56,876 nucleotides of DNA from Bacteroidales bacterium (GCA_017554325.1 JAFZIP010000017.1:1-56876), one strand, 5' to 3'. Counted from the first letter of the stretch, positions 32,407-41,370 are shown. Notes: a model not told the origin generated them from the letters alone. Numbers and translations are program-made.

Positions 32407-33036
32407 TCACTCCTCGATTCTAAATCCGATAGGATTCATTGGAACTTTTGGCATCGATTGCGCCACGGATGATTGCAATTCCGCCAAGGAAACATTAATT
32501 AGCTCCAACTGCATGTTCACATCTTGATTGGTCTGTTCCTGCATTTCATTGATATCATTCTGAATGTGAAGAATTTCCTCCATATCCTTGTTCAATTTCT
32601 CGACCTGCCTCTCAATATTATCCACTTTGAAATTAATCGTGCTCAATTCTGATATTTTATTCCGCATAAAAACAAATGCTCGCATTATGTTGATATTTAC
32701 CTGAATGGCCACATCACTGTTCAGCAAACCAGAAAGCATGGCAAGGCCCTGTTCCGTAAAGGCAAGTGGCTGATACCGAGCACCTCCCCAACTTGAGGTC
32801 ACAAAATGTGACCTCAAGTTCGCAGTTTCGCCATGTGAAAGCTTAAACATGAAATCTTCGGGGAATCTTTTGATATTTCTTCTCACTGCTTGATTCAAAA
32901 CCTTCGTTTCTACTTGATACAACTCCGCCAAATCACGGTCAAGCATAACATATTGATTCCTAATTAAGTATATCTTGTCTTGAATCACATTCAAATCAAC
33001 AATCGGAAGTTGCACTGTACTGATTTCTCTTTTCAT
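32407..33036 (-). CDS. ORF6N-domain DNA-binding protein
   Basis: A 209-residue protein starting at ATG 33036 (MKREIST). Residues about 18-105 are an ORF6N domain (YVMLDRDLAELYQVETKVLNQAVRRNIKRFPEDFMFKL, then FTEQGLAMLSGLL). Residues 130-195 are a coiled coil (VDNIERQVEKLNKDMEEILHIQNDINEMQ). ORF6N domains are known from phage and prophage anti-repressor or regulatory proteins, and stand-alone copies are common in Bacteroidales. No other phage gene is near. An in-frame TTG at 33060 lies inside the promoter box and is not used as the start. Confidence 0.87.
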   Translation of the reverse strand: MKREISTVQLPIVDLNVIQDKIYLIRNQYVMLDRDLAELYQVETKVLNQAVRRNIKRFPEDFMFKLSHGETANLRSHFVTSSWGGARYQPLAFTEQGLAMLSGLLNSDVAIQVNINIMRAFVFMRNKISELSTINFKVDNIERQVEKLNKDMEEILHIQNDINEMQEQTNQDVNMQLELINVSLAELQSSVAQSMPKVPMNPIGFRIEE

Positions 33037-33057
33037 GGTATGATTAATTAACCGCTG

Positions 33058-33065
33058 CAAAAATA
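33058..33065 (-). promoter_or_regulatory. Promoter -7 box TATTTTTG for the ORF6N gene
   Basis: The minus strand reads TATTTTTG, 21 nt upstream of the ATG at 33036; this supports the shorter start. Confidence 0.65.
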
Positions 33066-33204
33066 CAAAAAATATTATAACATATTGATAGTCAATAATT
33101 TTTAACTAATAACAGTTAAAAAAATCTGACTTTTTCTGACTTCAACGCCTTATAACATTTAAATATTTCCCAACTCAAAACTATCACCATATTCGCGAGA
33201 AAAA

Positions 33205-33237
33205 CACTGTTCACTGATCCCTATTCACTGTTCACTA
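33205..33237. repeat. CACTGTTCACTGATC-type array
   Basis: TTCACTG words repeat before the promoter of the YARHG gene. It is the complement of the array after kamA. Confidence 0.65.
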
Positions 33238-33244
33238 AAAATTG

Positions 33245-33252
33245 TATCTTCG
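33245..33252 (+). promoter_or_regulatory. Promoter -7 box TATCTTCG for the YARHG gene
   Basis: Lies 19 nt upstream of the ATG at 33272. Confidence 0.55.
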
Positions 33253-33271
33253 CAGTCCAATTTCAACAATT

Positions 33272-34453
33272 ATGAAAAAGATTATTATCCTATTATTCTG
33301 CTGCCTTTCAGCACTCTTTGCCTTCGCCAACGACGGTGTTTTCTACGCTTCCGGCAACCAGCTGATCCCCATCAATGAAACTGACATCAGCGTGAAGAAG
33401 GAGGTGCTGACCATAAACCGCGTGGGCAACCATCTGGAGGTGACCGTCTATTACGAGTTCTTCAATCCCAAGGGTGAGAAGGAGTTGCTGGTCGGCTTCG
33501 AGGCCGAAGCGCCGTACAATGGCCCTGATCCTATGGATTTTTTTCCAAAACATCCGCACATCCAAAATTTCAAGGTCATTCTAAACGGCGAGCCCCTCAC
33601 ATACGAAATCGCACATGTGGAAAGAGGCCGCTACGACGACAATGGGGAATATGCTCCTTCACAGTACTATTTAAACGGAAAAATCCAAAACTGGACTAAA
33701 AAGCAAATCGAAGACACGCTCTTCGCATGGAATTATCCCGGCGATATGCCAATAGATTATGTCTATCACTTCAAAGCAAAATTCCGCCCGGGATTGAACA
33801 TTATCCAACATACTTACGACTTTGACCTTTCCTTTTCTGTAGAAGAAGAGTTCTTCTTTCCCTACATCCTGACCGCCGCCAACCGCTGGGCTAACCATCA
33901 AATCGACGACTTCACGCTTAATGTCAACTTGGGTAACCGGGAGTCATTCCACATCCTGCCCGAATTCTTCAAAAATCCTGATGAATGGCAAATATTAGGC
34001 AAAGGCAAAGTCACAATGGACACCACTTGGCATCTCACGAATGGAAAAGAGACTCCAGTTTTCCATATACAGAAAGGAGGCATCAGTTTCCATAAGGCCA
34101 ATTTCCATCCCGATGGAGAACTCCATATCCATCAACGTCGCATCTGGTCGTTTAACATGAGCATGCAGTATGATGGTGAGTACAACGATTCGGAGATCCT
34201 GGTAGATGCAGCCAAAGACCAATACCAAACCCTCAGGATTCCGGAAGAGCCAGGCGACTACAGCAAAAGTCCCGCCGACCAGAGGCGCATCCTGAAGAAC
34301 CTTCCCTTCGCATACAGAGGATATATCTTCAAGAACAAAGAGTTGCAAGACTATTTCGAATCTACAGAATGGTATCTCCCGAACCCAGAATACAACGGCG
34401 ATATGGAAGCACTGAGCACAGAGGAGAAGAAGTGGGTGGAGTTTTGGAAGTGA
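33272..34453 (+). CDS. Secreted protein with C-terminal YARHG domain
   Basis: A 393-residue protein starting MKKIIILLFCCLSALFAFAND, a signal peptide. The middle part (about 22-320) is beta-rich (LIPINETDISVKKEVLTINRVGNHLEVTVYYEFFNPKGEKELLVGFEA) and resembles DUF4424-type extracellular domains, though I am unsure. Residues about 335-375 match a YARHG domain (LPFAYRGYIFKNKELQDYFESTEWY), found in extracellular peptidase-like and cell-surface proteins. The start was chosen because the upstream in-frame TTG falls inside the promoter. Role unknown. Confidence 0.78.
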   Translation: MKKIIILLFCCLSALFAFANDGVFYASGNQLIPINETDISVKKEVLTINRVGNHLEVTVYYEFFNPKGEKELLVGFEAEAPYNGPDPMDFFPKHPHIQNFKVILNGEPLTYEIAHVERGRYDDNGEYAPSQYYLNGKIQNWTKKQIEDTLFAWNYPGDMPIDYVYHFKAKFRPGLNIIQHTYDFDLSFSVEEEFFFPYILTAANRWANHQIDDFTLNVNLGNRESFHILPEFFKNPDEWQILGKGKVTMDTTWHLTNGKETPVFHIQKGGISFHKANFHPDGELHIHQRRIWSFNMSMQYDGEYNDSEILVDAAKDQYQTLRIPEEPGDYSKSPADQRRILKNLPFAYRGYIFKNKELQDYFESTEWYLPNPEYNGDMEALSTEEKKWVEFWK

Positions 34454-34457
34454 TCTT

Positions 34458-34597
34458 TGAACTATGACGATGAACTATGGCTATGAACTATGACTATGAA
34501 CTATGAACTATGAAGATATGACACATCTTCTTAACTTCTTAATTTCTTAATTTCTCAACTCCCCTTCTGTCCCCTGATCACTATTCACTGCTCACTA
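34458..34597. repeat. Three successive simple arrays in one gap
   Basis: GAACTATG words (34458-34516), then TTCTTAA words (34527-34558), then TCACTAT/TCACTG words (34574-34597). They fill nearly the whole gap between the YARHG gene and the kdsA promoter. Confidence 0.8.
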
Positions 34598-34605
34598 AAA
34601 AAATG

Positions 34606-34613
34606 TATCTTTG
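34606..34613 (+). promoter_or_regulatory. Promoter -7 box TATCTTTG for kdsA
   Basis: Lies 18 nt upstream of the ATG, directly after the simple arrays. Confidence 0.7.
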
Positions 34614-34631
34614 CGGTTCAAAAACAGAGAG

Positions 34632-35444
34632 ATGACAACAGATATCAACCATATTCTGGCTACTGGTCAGCGCAATTTCTTCCTCATCGCTGGCCCGTGC
34701 GTGGTCGAGGGCAAAGAGATCACCCTGCGCATCGCGCGTGACATCAAAGTTGTGTGTGAAGAGTTGGGAGTCCAGTTCCTTTTCAAAGCCTCGTACAAGA
34801 AGGCCAACAGATCGTCCCTGCGCTCTTTCACCGGCATCGGCGATGAAGAGGCATTAGCCGTACTGGCGAAGGTAAAAGCAGAGTTCAACTTGCCCATCGT
34901 CACGGACATTCACACTGCTGAAGAAGCCGCGTGGGCGGCGAAAGTGGCTGATGTGCTGCAAATCCCGGCGTTCCTGTGCCGTCAGACAGATTTGCTGGTG
35001 GCCGCCGCACAAACTGGCCGCTATATAAACATCAAGAAGGGGCAGTTCTTGAGCCCCGAAGCCATGCGCTTCGCGGTGGAGAAGGTGCGCGAGTCCGGCA
35101 ATGAGCACGTCATGGTCACCGAGCGCGGCACCTCCTTCGGCTACCAGGACCTCATCGTGGATTTCCGCGGTATCAAGGCGTTGAAAGAGAACGGCTGCCC
35201 GGTGGTGCTCGACTGCACCCACTCGCTACAGCAGCCCAACCAGCCCGCGGGCGTCACTGGCGGGCGCCCCGACCTCATCGAGACCATCGCCAAGGCAGGC
35301 GTGGCCGTGGGCTTCGACGGCCTCTTCATGGAAACACACCCCGATCCTGCCCACGCCCTGTCCGACGGAGCCAACATGCTGCCACTCACTGAACTCAAAC
35401 CCTTGCTGGAAAAATTGATAAAGATCAGAATGGCCGTAAGTTAA
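34632..35444 (+). CDS. kdsA: 3-deoxy-8-phosphooctulonate (KDO-8-P) synthase
   Basis: A 270-residue TIM-barrel enzyme condensing PEP with arabinose-5-phosphate for the KDO of lipopolysaccharide. Motifs: AGPCVVEG near the N-terminus, FKASYKKANRSS, DIHTAEEA, QIPAFLCRQTDLL, INIKKGQFLSP, TERGTSFGY, DCTHSLQQP and FMETHPDP. Cys23 in GPCV is the metal ligand of the metal-dependent class (the metal-independent class has Asn there). ATG at 34632 is chosen since an upstream TTG overlaps the promoter box. Confidence 0.96.
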   Translation: MTTDINHILATGQRNFFLIAGPCVVEGKEITLRIARDIKVVCEELGVQFLFKASYKKANRSSLRSFTGIGDEEALAVLAKVKAEFNLPIVTDIHTAEEAAWAAKVADVLQIPAFLCRQTDLLVAAAQTGRYINIKKGQFLSPEAMRFAVEKVRESGNEHVMVTERGTSFGYQDLIVDFRGIKALKENGCPVVLDCTHSLQQPNQPAGVTGGRPDLIETIAKAGVAVGFDGLFMETHPDPAHALSDGANMLPLTELKPLLEKLIKIRMAVS

Positions 35445-35490
35445 GACTTGTAATTTATGGCATATATATTTCAAAGTTCCGAATTCAAAG

Positions 35491-35534
35491 ACCAAAGGCC
35501 AATAGCTAATGGCTAACGGCCAATGGCCAATAGT
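35491..35534. repeat. GGCCAATAGCTAATGGCTAACGGCC-type array
   Basis: CCAATGG/CTAATGG/CTAACGG words run up to the start of the TPR protein gene. An ATG in this array (35523) is in frame but is part of the repeat. Confidence 0.7.
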
Positions 35535-35543
35535 ATAATTAAT

Positions 35544-37616
35544 ATGAAAAAGCATCACCTCCACCAGCTTATCATCATTATCTTAATCGCCATTTGCTAT
35601 GGCAACACCCTTACCCTGAACTTTGCTCTGGACGACAGAATGGTGATCTTGGAAAGCCAGTACACCATCGAAGGAGGATGGAATGGTGTTAAAAGCATCT
35701 TTACCGAAGACACTTTCACCGGCTATTTCGGGAATGACAAATCCATCGTGGCCGGTGGACGATACCGTCCCATGTCGCTACTCTCCTTCATGATTGAATT
35801 TCGGTTGTTTGGACAGGAAATAAAAAAACAAATTGGCGACACTTCCGACTTCAACAACCTTCACAACAGCAAAAACGAACAATACTTCAACGACTCTCCC
35901 CTACCGATCGTCTGCCATCTTTTCAACATCCTCTATTTCACGCTTCTGTGTCTGCTGATTTACAAAGTGCTGGACAAATTATTCCACAAATACAACGGGG
36001 AGAAATGGTTCCAGTCACTGGCATTCATCGCCACGGTACTTTTCGCCCTGCACCCTATCCACACAGAGGCTGTGGCTAACGTCAAGGGCCGCGACGAAAT
36101 ATTTGCCATGTTAGGGGCCATTGCCGCTTTATGGTGCTGTTTGAAATATGTGGACAAGCACCAGTGGTGGTGGCTGCTGCTCAGCCTGATTGCCATTACA
36201 TTCGGACTGTTTTCCAAGGAAAATGCCATCACATACCTCGCCATCATCCCGCTTTCGTTATTCTATTATGATGGCCCTGAAAAAAAGAAAGCCGACTATG
36301 CCATCACGCTCGTGCCCGCCCTGATTGCAAGTATTTTCTTCGTGGCGGTCAGGAGCCAGGTACTCGGAAGTATGATGCCGGAGGAGAGTTCCATCAATAT
36401 TTTGAACAACCCCTTCATACACTCCACAAAGGCGCAAGAAATCGCCACCGTACTCATCACCTGGGGCATTTACCTCAAGCTTTTGTTCTTCCCGCACCCG
36501 CTCACCCACGACTACTACCCCAATCAAATCGCCATCACTGACTTCTCCAACCCATTGGTGTGGATCATCCTGATTGCCTGTATCGCGCTTATCGTTTATG
36601 CCATAATCAATTTCAAGAAAAAGAGCGTCATTGCCTACGGTATCGCCTTTTTTGTCATCACATTCTCCATCACCTCCAACCTGCTGTTCAACGTGGGCAC
36701 CTTCATGAACGAGCGTTTCGTATTCATGGCATCTTTAGGCTTCACCCTTATCCTCGGCTACTGGATTTACCTGCTGAGCACGACTAAGGCCGCCGTTTTG
36801 CAGAAATCGTCTCTGATGATTTTCAGTCTGATTAGCTTATTGTATGGCATCAAGACATTCACCCGCAATTTCGTGTGGAAGGATGATTTCACATTGTTCC
36901 TGACCGATGTGAAGACCTCTGAGAACAGCATCAAGTGCAATATTTCCGCCGGAGGCAGCTACCTGCAGATATGGAAGAAGAGCCACAAGGAATCCGACAA
37001 ACGCAATGCTTACAAATATCTCAACAAAGCCATTAAACTGGACAGCCACGCTCTGAATGCATACCTCCTTCTGGGAGAACTGGAGTATCTGAACGACCAT
37101 ATTTCAGAATCCTACAATGCCTACCAGATGGCAGCCCTCATCGAACCTAACAACCTGATAGCACAGGAGAATCTCAAAAAAGTGATTTTGCGGCAGGAAG
37201 ACGATCAGATCAAACACATCAACGACTTGCTGGAGCAGGGGCTGATGACTCAGGATTTTTCCAAAGTACAGGAAGCATACACCCGCATCAATGAATATCT
37301 GGATGCCCATCCCGAAAGCATCATCGGCCTCAACATCAAAGGCAACATTATCGGACGCGGATTTGGCCAGCTGGATGCTGCCATCAAAATATATGAACAG
37401 ATCATCGAGAAGGATCCCTCTTTTGCCAGTGCTTGGGAAAACATGGGCATCGCATACGCCATCAAGCGGGATTTCTCCAATGCGGAGAGATGTCTGCAGA
37501 AAGCGCACCAACTATCGCCCGACAACGAGAACATAAAACGCAACCTCGCCGCCATGTACGGCGAGATGGGGGAGACGAAAAAAGCGGAAGCCATCATGGC
37601 AGGTTTATCCCAATAA
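35544..37616 (+). CDS. GT-C-fold membrane protein with TPR tail (TMTC-like)
   Basis: A 690-residue protein. The first membrane helix is followed by the loop NFALDDRMVILESQ (an acidic DD pair in the position of GT-C catalytic residues) and RYRPMSLLSF. There are about ten membrane segments to residue 430 (LHPIHTEAVANVKGRDEI is characteristic of TMTC proteins), then at least four TPRs (about 455-690, such as YKYLNKAIKLDSHALNAYLLLGELEY). TMTC proteins are O-mannosyltransferases in animals; bacterial relatives are presumed glycosyltransferases using lipid-linked sugars. The start at ATG 35544 is preferred. It could glycosylate exported proteins, but no target is shown. Confidence 0.82.
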   Translation: MKKHHLHQLIIIILIAICYGNTLTLNFALDDRMVILESQYTIEGGWNGVKSIFTEDTFTGYFGNDKSIVAGGRYRPMSLLSFMIEFRLFGQEIKKQIGDTSDFNNLHNSKNEQYFNDSPLPIVCHLFNILYFTLLCLLIYKVLDKLFHKYNGEKWFQSLAFIATVLFALHPIHTEAVANVKGRDEIFAMLGAIAALWCCLKYVDKHQWWWLLLSLIAITFGLFSKENAITYLAIIPLSLFYYDGPEKKKADYAITLVPALIASIFFVAVRSQVLGSMMPEESSINILNNPFIHSTKAQEIATVLITWGIYLKLLFFPHPLTHDYYPNQIAITDFSNPLVWIILIACIALIVYAIINFKKKSVIAYGIAFFVITFSITSNLLFNVGTFMNERFVFMASLGFTLILGYWIYLLSTTKAAVLQKSSLMIFSLISLLYGIKTFTRNFVWKDDFTLFLTDVKTSENSIKCNISAGGSYLQIWKKSHKESDKRNAYKYLNKAIKLDSHALNAYLLLGELEYLNDHISESYNAYQMAALIEPNNLIAQENLKKVILRQEDDQIKHINDLLEQGLMTQDFSKVQEAYTRINEYLDAHPESIIGLNIKGNIIGRGFGQLDAAIKIYEQIIEKDPSFASAWENMGIAYAIKRDFSNAERCLQKAHQLSPDNENIKRNLAAMYGEMGETKKAEAIMAGLSQ

Positions 37617-37647
37617 AAAAGATGGCCGCAGTCGCGACCATCTTTTT
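37615..37647. terminator. Bidirectional intrinsic terminator
   Basis: AAAAAAGATGG (37615-37625) and CCATCTTTTT (37638-37647) pair around a GC-rich loop, between convergent genes. Confidence 0.85.
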
Positions 37648-37670
37648 GTTAAGTAAACAAATTCAAACTA

Positions 37671-38630
37671 TTAGAATTTGTCGGCGTTGTCCACCAACAA
37701 TTTGTTCTTCTTGTTATAAGTGAGAAGCAGATAAACTTCCTCAGCCAGACAGAGCACCAGCACCACGATGGCGACGATAACCATGTTGCCATGGCTAGCC
37801 TTGTAGAACAAAGGACCTTCTGTGAAGAATGTCTTGAAGAGCACAAAGTTCATCAACCAGACGCTGCACAAAGTCAGGATCCACCAAATGCCCATGTGAA
37901 TACCGCTGTTGTCCACAAACGTGTCCTTCTTATCTTCAGGAATGGTCACAATACCTTTGTCTTCCAGCACATAATCTGTTTCTTCCCAGATTTCCTTGAA
38001 GAAGTTGAGCGGTTTCAACAGATGATAAACCGGAATAAGCCAAGAGACGTATGACATCCATGCTGGCATGCCATCTTTCATCCAATCGGCGATATTATGA
38101 AGATTCTTGGAATTCTTATAGTTCCATGTGGCAAATGTGAGAATCTTGCACAGGAAAACAACCAAAGTGATCACTGCCATCACGATGAAAGCGGATTTCG
38201 TTTTGGCGTTATCCTCATTCATCTGATCCCATTCAGCTTTCAGAGGAGTGTATTCAGCCTCGTTTTGCGCTACTTGCTCCAAATGGCTGTCCATCATTTT
38301 CTGTTTCTCGGAAAGGGTGTTCTTGGTTACAGAGATGCTCTCTTCCAAGGCTTTTTTGGCATCTTTTTTAGCAGCAGGAAGCTTCTGTTGCAGAGTATCG
38401 AGCTTGTATTGATAATAAGCAACCTCTGCGCTGTCCTGTTTCAGCGGATGCTGGGCCATCACATAGCTTTCGTATGCCTTCTCATAACCGGCTCTGGCTT
38501 CAACGACTTTGACATTGGTCTTGTCAAATTTCAGCAGGAAGAGCATGGAAACCACGAATAACACCAGTAGTAATAGGTTGAGCAGAAGCGTCAACTTGCT
38601 CCACAAGGAATTGTTGGTAATGTTTTTCAT
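37671..38630 (-). CDS. DUF4328-like membrane protein with coiled-coil loop
   Basis: A 319-residue protein. A membrane helix at about 12-33 is followed by a long charged coiled-coil stretch (45-145), then about four membrane segments. The C-terminal part (TFATWNYKNSKNLHNI, WMSYVSWLIPVYHLLKPLNFFKEIWEETD, GIWWILTLCSVWLM) has the W/P pattern of DUF4328. Function unknown. It has its own promoter. Confidence 0.75.
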   Translation of the reverse strand: MKNITNNSLWSKLTLLLNLLLLVLFVVSMLFLLKFDKTNVKVVEARAGYEKAYESYVMAQHPLKQDSAEVAYYQYKLDTLQQKLPAAKKDAKKALEESISVTKNTLSEKQKMMDSHLEQVAQNEAEYTPLKAEWDQMNEDNAKTKSAFIVMAVITLVVFLCKILTFATWNYKNSKNLHNIADWMKDGMPAWMSYVSWLIPVYHLLKPLNFFKEIWEETDYVLEDKGIVTIPEDKKDTFVDNSGIHMGIWWILTLCSVWLMNFVLFKTFFTEGPLFYKASHGNMVIVAIVVLVLCLAEEVYLLLTYNKKNKLLVDNADKF

Positions 38631-38700
38631 CTTACAATATTATTTTATGTTACTAATTATCAATACAATATTAACCCAAATATAAATTTGGAAGCAGACG

Positions 38701-38708
38701 CAAAAGTA
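38701..38708 (-). promoter_or_regulatory. Promoter -7 box TACTTTTG for the DUF4328 gene
   Basis: The minus strand reads TACTTTTG, 70 nt upstream of the ATG. Confidence 0.6.
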
Positions 38709-38779
38709 AAAAAAATATTTGGTAATTATGAGACTCATGCAAAAAAAAATAAATATCTCCCGAGTAATCAAAAAAAATG

Positions 38780-38787
38780 TATTTTTG
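38780..38787 (+). promoter_or_regulatory. Promoter -7 box TATTTTTG for tRNA-Pro
   Basis: Lies 16 nt before the mature 5' end of the tRNA. Confidence 0.65.
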
Positions 38788-38803
38788 CAGCCTCAAAAAA
38801 CGG

Positions 38804-38876
38804 CGGGGTGTAGCGCAGTTGGTAGCGCGCTACGTTCGGGACGTAGAGGCCGGAAGTTCGAGTCTTCTCACCCCGA
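38804..38876 (+). tRNA. tRNA-Pro (anticodon CGG)
   Basis: A 73-nt cloverleaf. Acceptor CGGGGTG/CACCCCG with discriminator A; D-stem GCGC/GCGC around AGTTGGTA; anticodon stem CTACG/CGTAG with loop TTCGGGA giving anticodon CGG; T-stem GGAAG/CTTCT with loop TTCGAGT. CCA follows directly at 38877-38879, so the tail appears genome-encoded. It is followed by a strong terminator and stands alone. Confidence 0.96.
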
Positions 38877-38882
38877 CCAAAC

Positions 38883-38913
38883 AAAAAGGCAATCCGATTG
38901 GATTGCCTTTTTT
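38883..38913 (+). terminator. Intrinsic terminator of tRNA-Pro
   Basis: GGCAATCC-gatt-GGATTGCC preceded by AAAAA and followed by a T run, 4 nt after the CCA. Confidence 0.92.
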
Positions 38914-38949
38914 AGATTAGAGATTATAGATGAGAGATTAGAGATAATA
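38913..38949. repeat. TTAGAGATTAGAGAT array
   Basis: TTAGAGA/TTATAGA words, the same family as the array at 2170-2225, at the end of the nucleoside phosphorylase gene. Confidence 0.65.
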
Positions 38950-38963
38950 AGTCTCTCTCCTCT

Positions 38964-39824
38964 TTAGAACCGGTCAAGTACAGTCTTGCACAATTCTTGC
39001 ATCAAGCCGTGATAATCATCCAGAAACTTGCCGGTGACGCGGTTTGCGATAATCAGGCATACGGTCAATGGCTTATGACCTAACACATTACTGAGTCCAT
39101 AAATGGCAGAGCACTCCATTTCCATATTGGTGACCGTAAGTCCATTATGATTAAAGGATTCGATTTTGCGATTCAGTTCCGGGTACATGAGTTGCGCGCG
39201 AACCTGCCGTCCTTGCGGGCCGAAGAACCCTGGCGCACTGATGGTAACTCCGTGTATCATGTCGTGGCCAATGCGCTGCAACAGTTCCTCGCTGGCTGGT
39301 GTACAGTAGGGATAAGGCAGTCGGTCGTTCCACCCCGTATGCTGCACAAAGGCTTCCACCAAGCTATCCTCATTTAAATCTCTGTAGTCGTAGAACTGCA
39401 GCACGCCATCGATGCCGAAGCCGTGCGCCGAAGCCACGAACGAGCCGCATTCGATGTCGGGCTGCAGGGCACCGGACGTGCCGATTCGGACCATATTCAA
39501 CGTCCTGTGCTCCGATTTGACTTCACGTTCACGCAGATCTATATTCGCCACTGCGTCCAATTCCGTCATGACAATATCAATATTGTCGGTACCCATACCG
39601 GTGGAAATCGCGGAGACACGTTTTCCCTTATAAAAACCTGTATGGGTAATCAATTCCCTATTCTGTTTCTTCAACTCCACAGAGTCGAACATGTCGGAAA
39701 TCATCGGCACGCGTCCAGGGTCCCCGACGAGGATGATGTTGTCGGCCAACTCTTCCGCATGGAGATTGAGGTGATAGATAGCCCCGTCGTTTTGCAGGGG
39801 CAATTCAGATGCAGGTATCTTCAT
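38964..39824 (-). CDS. Nucleoside phosphorylase (uridine phosphorylase type)
   Basis: A 286-residue member of the PNP/UDP phosphorylase family: NIILVGDPGRVPMI at the phosphate site, ISTGMGTDNIDIVMTEL, MVRIGTSGALQPDI, and the nucleoside-binding NMEMECSAIYGL. It cleaves uridine, or possibly another nucleoside, with phosphate for pyrimidine salvage. Uridine is favoured by overall resemblance but purine activity cannot be excluded. It is divergent from ricT with back-to-back promoters. Confidence 0.9.
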   Translation of the reverse strand: MKIPASELPLQNDGAIYHLNLHAEELADNIILVGDPGRVPMISDMFDSVELKKQNRELITHTGFYKGKRVSAISTGMGTDNIDIVMTELDAVANIDLREREVKSEHRTLNMVRIGTSGALQPDIECGSFVASAHGFGIDGVLQFYDYRDLNEDSLVEAFVQHTGWNDRLPYPYCTPASEELLQRIGHDMIHGVTISAPGFFGPQGRQVRAQLMYPELNRKIESFNHNGLTVTNMEMECSAIYGLSNVLGHKPLTVCLIIANRVTGKFLDDYHGLMQELCKTVLDRF

Positions 39825-39849
39825 AGTGGCAATATTTTAATCGAAAGTG

Positions 39850-39857
39850 CAAAGATA
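39850..39857 (-). promoter_or_regulatory. Promoter -7 box TATCTTTG for the phosphorylase gene
   Basis: The minus strand reads TATCTTTG, 25 nt upstream of the ATG. Confidence 0.65.
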
Positions 39858-39870
39858 CAAAAACCTTTTG

Positions 39871-39878
39871 TATCTTTG
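39871..39878 (+). promoter_or_regulatory. Promoter -7 box TATCTTTG for the ricT-gldH operon
   Basis: Lies 21 nt upstream of the ATG at 39900. Confidence 0.65.
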
Positions 39879-39899
39879 CCGCCTTAATTTTACATATAG

Positions 39900-41348
39900 A
39901 TGGAAAACACTACAGGAGAGAATAAACATAATAACCACAGACATAAACGTCATAACAAACCCCGTAATAATCAACAGGATAAAGATCAAAATCGCCAACT
40001 GAAAGAAGAGCAGGACAACATCACTGAGACTCAGCAACAGGCCATTCCTGCGGACGAGCAGCTGCAAAGCCAGACCGAAGGCAATGCAGTATTAGAGGAT
40101 GACGACCCTGATGATATTGGGAACATTTCCGACATTGAGCCCAAAAAGGTGGTGAAGCATGTCACAGAAGATGACAAGGACCACACGCAAGCGGAGGATT
40201 GGGAGAAGTATCTGGATATTGACATCCGCACGGGATTGTCCCCCGAATCCGCCAAAATAGCTGAGAACATATTCCTGACTCGTGGGTTGAGTGACACGCC
40301 GGAGCCAGAACGCACGCACTGCAAGCAGTATCAATACAACGCCTGCAAACTGCCCACCTACGACTGGATCTCCAAACTGGACATTTCACTGGATTACACC
40401 GAATTCCCGATAGCGGAGGTTCGTTTCAAGAACAGCCACAAGGACTTCTACCTGCTGCCGCAGGAAGGCGTCTTCAAAGTGGGCGACATCGTAGCGGTGG
40501 AGTCCAACCCCGGACACGACATCGGCATCATCTCCATGTTAGGTCTGCAAGTGAAACGCCAATTGGAGCACAAGCGCATTGCGCCGGAGAACGTGACAAA
40601 AAAACTGTACCGAACGGCCCGCTACGCCGACATCGAGGAGTGGATTGCCACGGTGGGATTGGAGCACGAAACCATGCTCAAGTCGCGCTACACCGCATGG
40701 GACCTAAACCTGAAGATGAAAGTGAACGACGTGGAGTACCAAGGCGATGGCACCAAGGCTATTTTCTACTATTCCGCCGAGGAGCGCGTGGATTTCCGTG
40801 AGCTGATTAAGATTCTTGCGGAATTGTTCCACATCCGCATCGAAATGCGCCAGATCGGCGTGCGCCAGGAGGCTGCCCGCCTCGGTGGTCTGGGCTCCTG
40901 CGGCCGCGAACTCTGCTGCTCATCGTGGCTCACCAACTTTCAGTCCGTCAGCACCAACACCGCCCGCACCCAACAGCTCTCCCTCAATCCGCAGAAGCTC
41001 GCCGGAATGTGCGGCAAACTCAAATGCTGCCTCAACTTCGAACAGGACACCTACCTACAGGAACTCAAGGAATTTCCCGCCCCAAACATTCATCTGAAGA
41101 CGAAAAAAGGCAAGGGTTTCTATAACAAAATCGACATCTTCAAAAAGATTGTCTGGTACTCATACGCTGACGACCCATCTACCATCTTTGCTTTGCCTTT
41201 GGACAAGGTAAAACAGATCATCAAGATGAACGAAAGCGGCAAATACCCCGACACCCTAGAGGAGTTCGCCAGCGTGAACCAGAAGAAGGTGGACGAAGGC
41301 AACAACTACAGCATGGACGAGCTCAAGCACATCGCTGACGAAAAATAG
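39900..41348 (+). CDS. ricT: PSP1-domain protein, RicT/YaaT family
   Basis: A 482-residue protein. Residues 1-120 are a low-complexity charged tail (many His, Asn, Lys, Gln, then Asp/Glu). The PSP1 core follows (about 150-420): VEVRF-like strand AEVRFKNSHKDFYLLPQEGVFKVGDIVAVES, then the Cys-rich segment LGSCGRELCCSSWL...GMCGKLKCCLNFE. In Bacillus the homologue joins a Ric complex with FeS clusters that acts on RNA processing; the role in Bacteroidota is not established. The gene precedes gldH, a pairing I associate with this phylum. Confidence 0.88.
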   Translation: MENTTGENKHNNHRHKRHNKPRNNQQDKDQNRQLKEEQDNITETQQQAIPADEQLQSQTEGNAVLEDDDPDDIGNISDIEPKKVVKHVTEDDKDHTQAEDWEKYLDIDIRTGLSPESAKIAENIFLTRGLSDTPEPERTHCKQYQYNACKLPTYDWISKLDISLDYTEFPIAEVRFKNSHKDFYLLPQEGVFKVGDIVAVESNPGHDIGIISMLGLQVKRQLEHKRIAPENVTKKLYRTARYADIEEWIATVGLEHETMLKSRYTAWDLNLKMKVNDVEYQGDGTKAIFYYSAEERVDFRELIKILAELFHIRIEMRQIGVRQEAARLGGLGSCGRELCCSSWLTNFQSVSTNTARTQQLSLNPQKLAGMCGKLKCCLNFEQDTYLQELKEFPAPNIHLKTKKGKGFYNKIDIFKKIVWYSYADDPSTIFALPLDKVKQIIKMNESGKYPDTLEEFASVNQKKVDEGNNYSMDELKHIADEK

Positions 41349-41370
41349 TAACGGATTAGCACTTGCAACA

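Noticed and set aside
32407..33036. ORF6N gene as part of a prophage
   Set aside because: No integrase, capsid or other phage gene lies nearby; a single stand-alone copy is common in this group.
31315..34600. Possible CRISPR array from repeated GTGATCA/TCACTG words
   Set aside because: Units are far too short and irregular, without constant-length spacers or cas genes.
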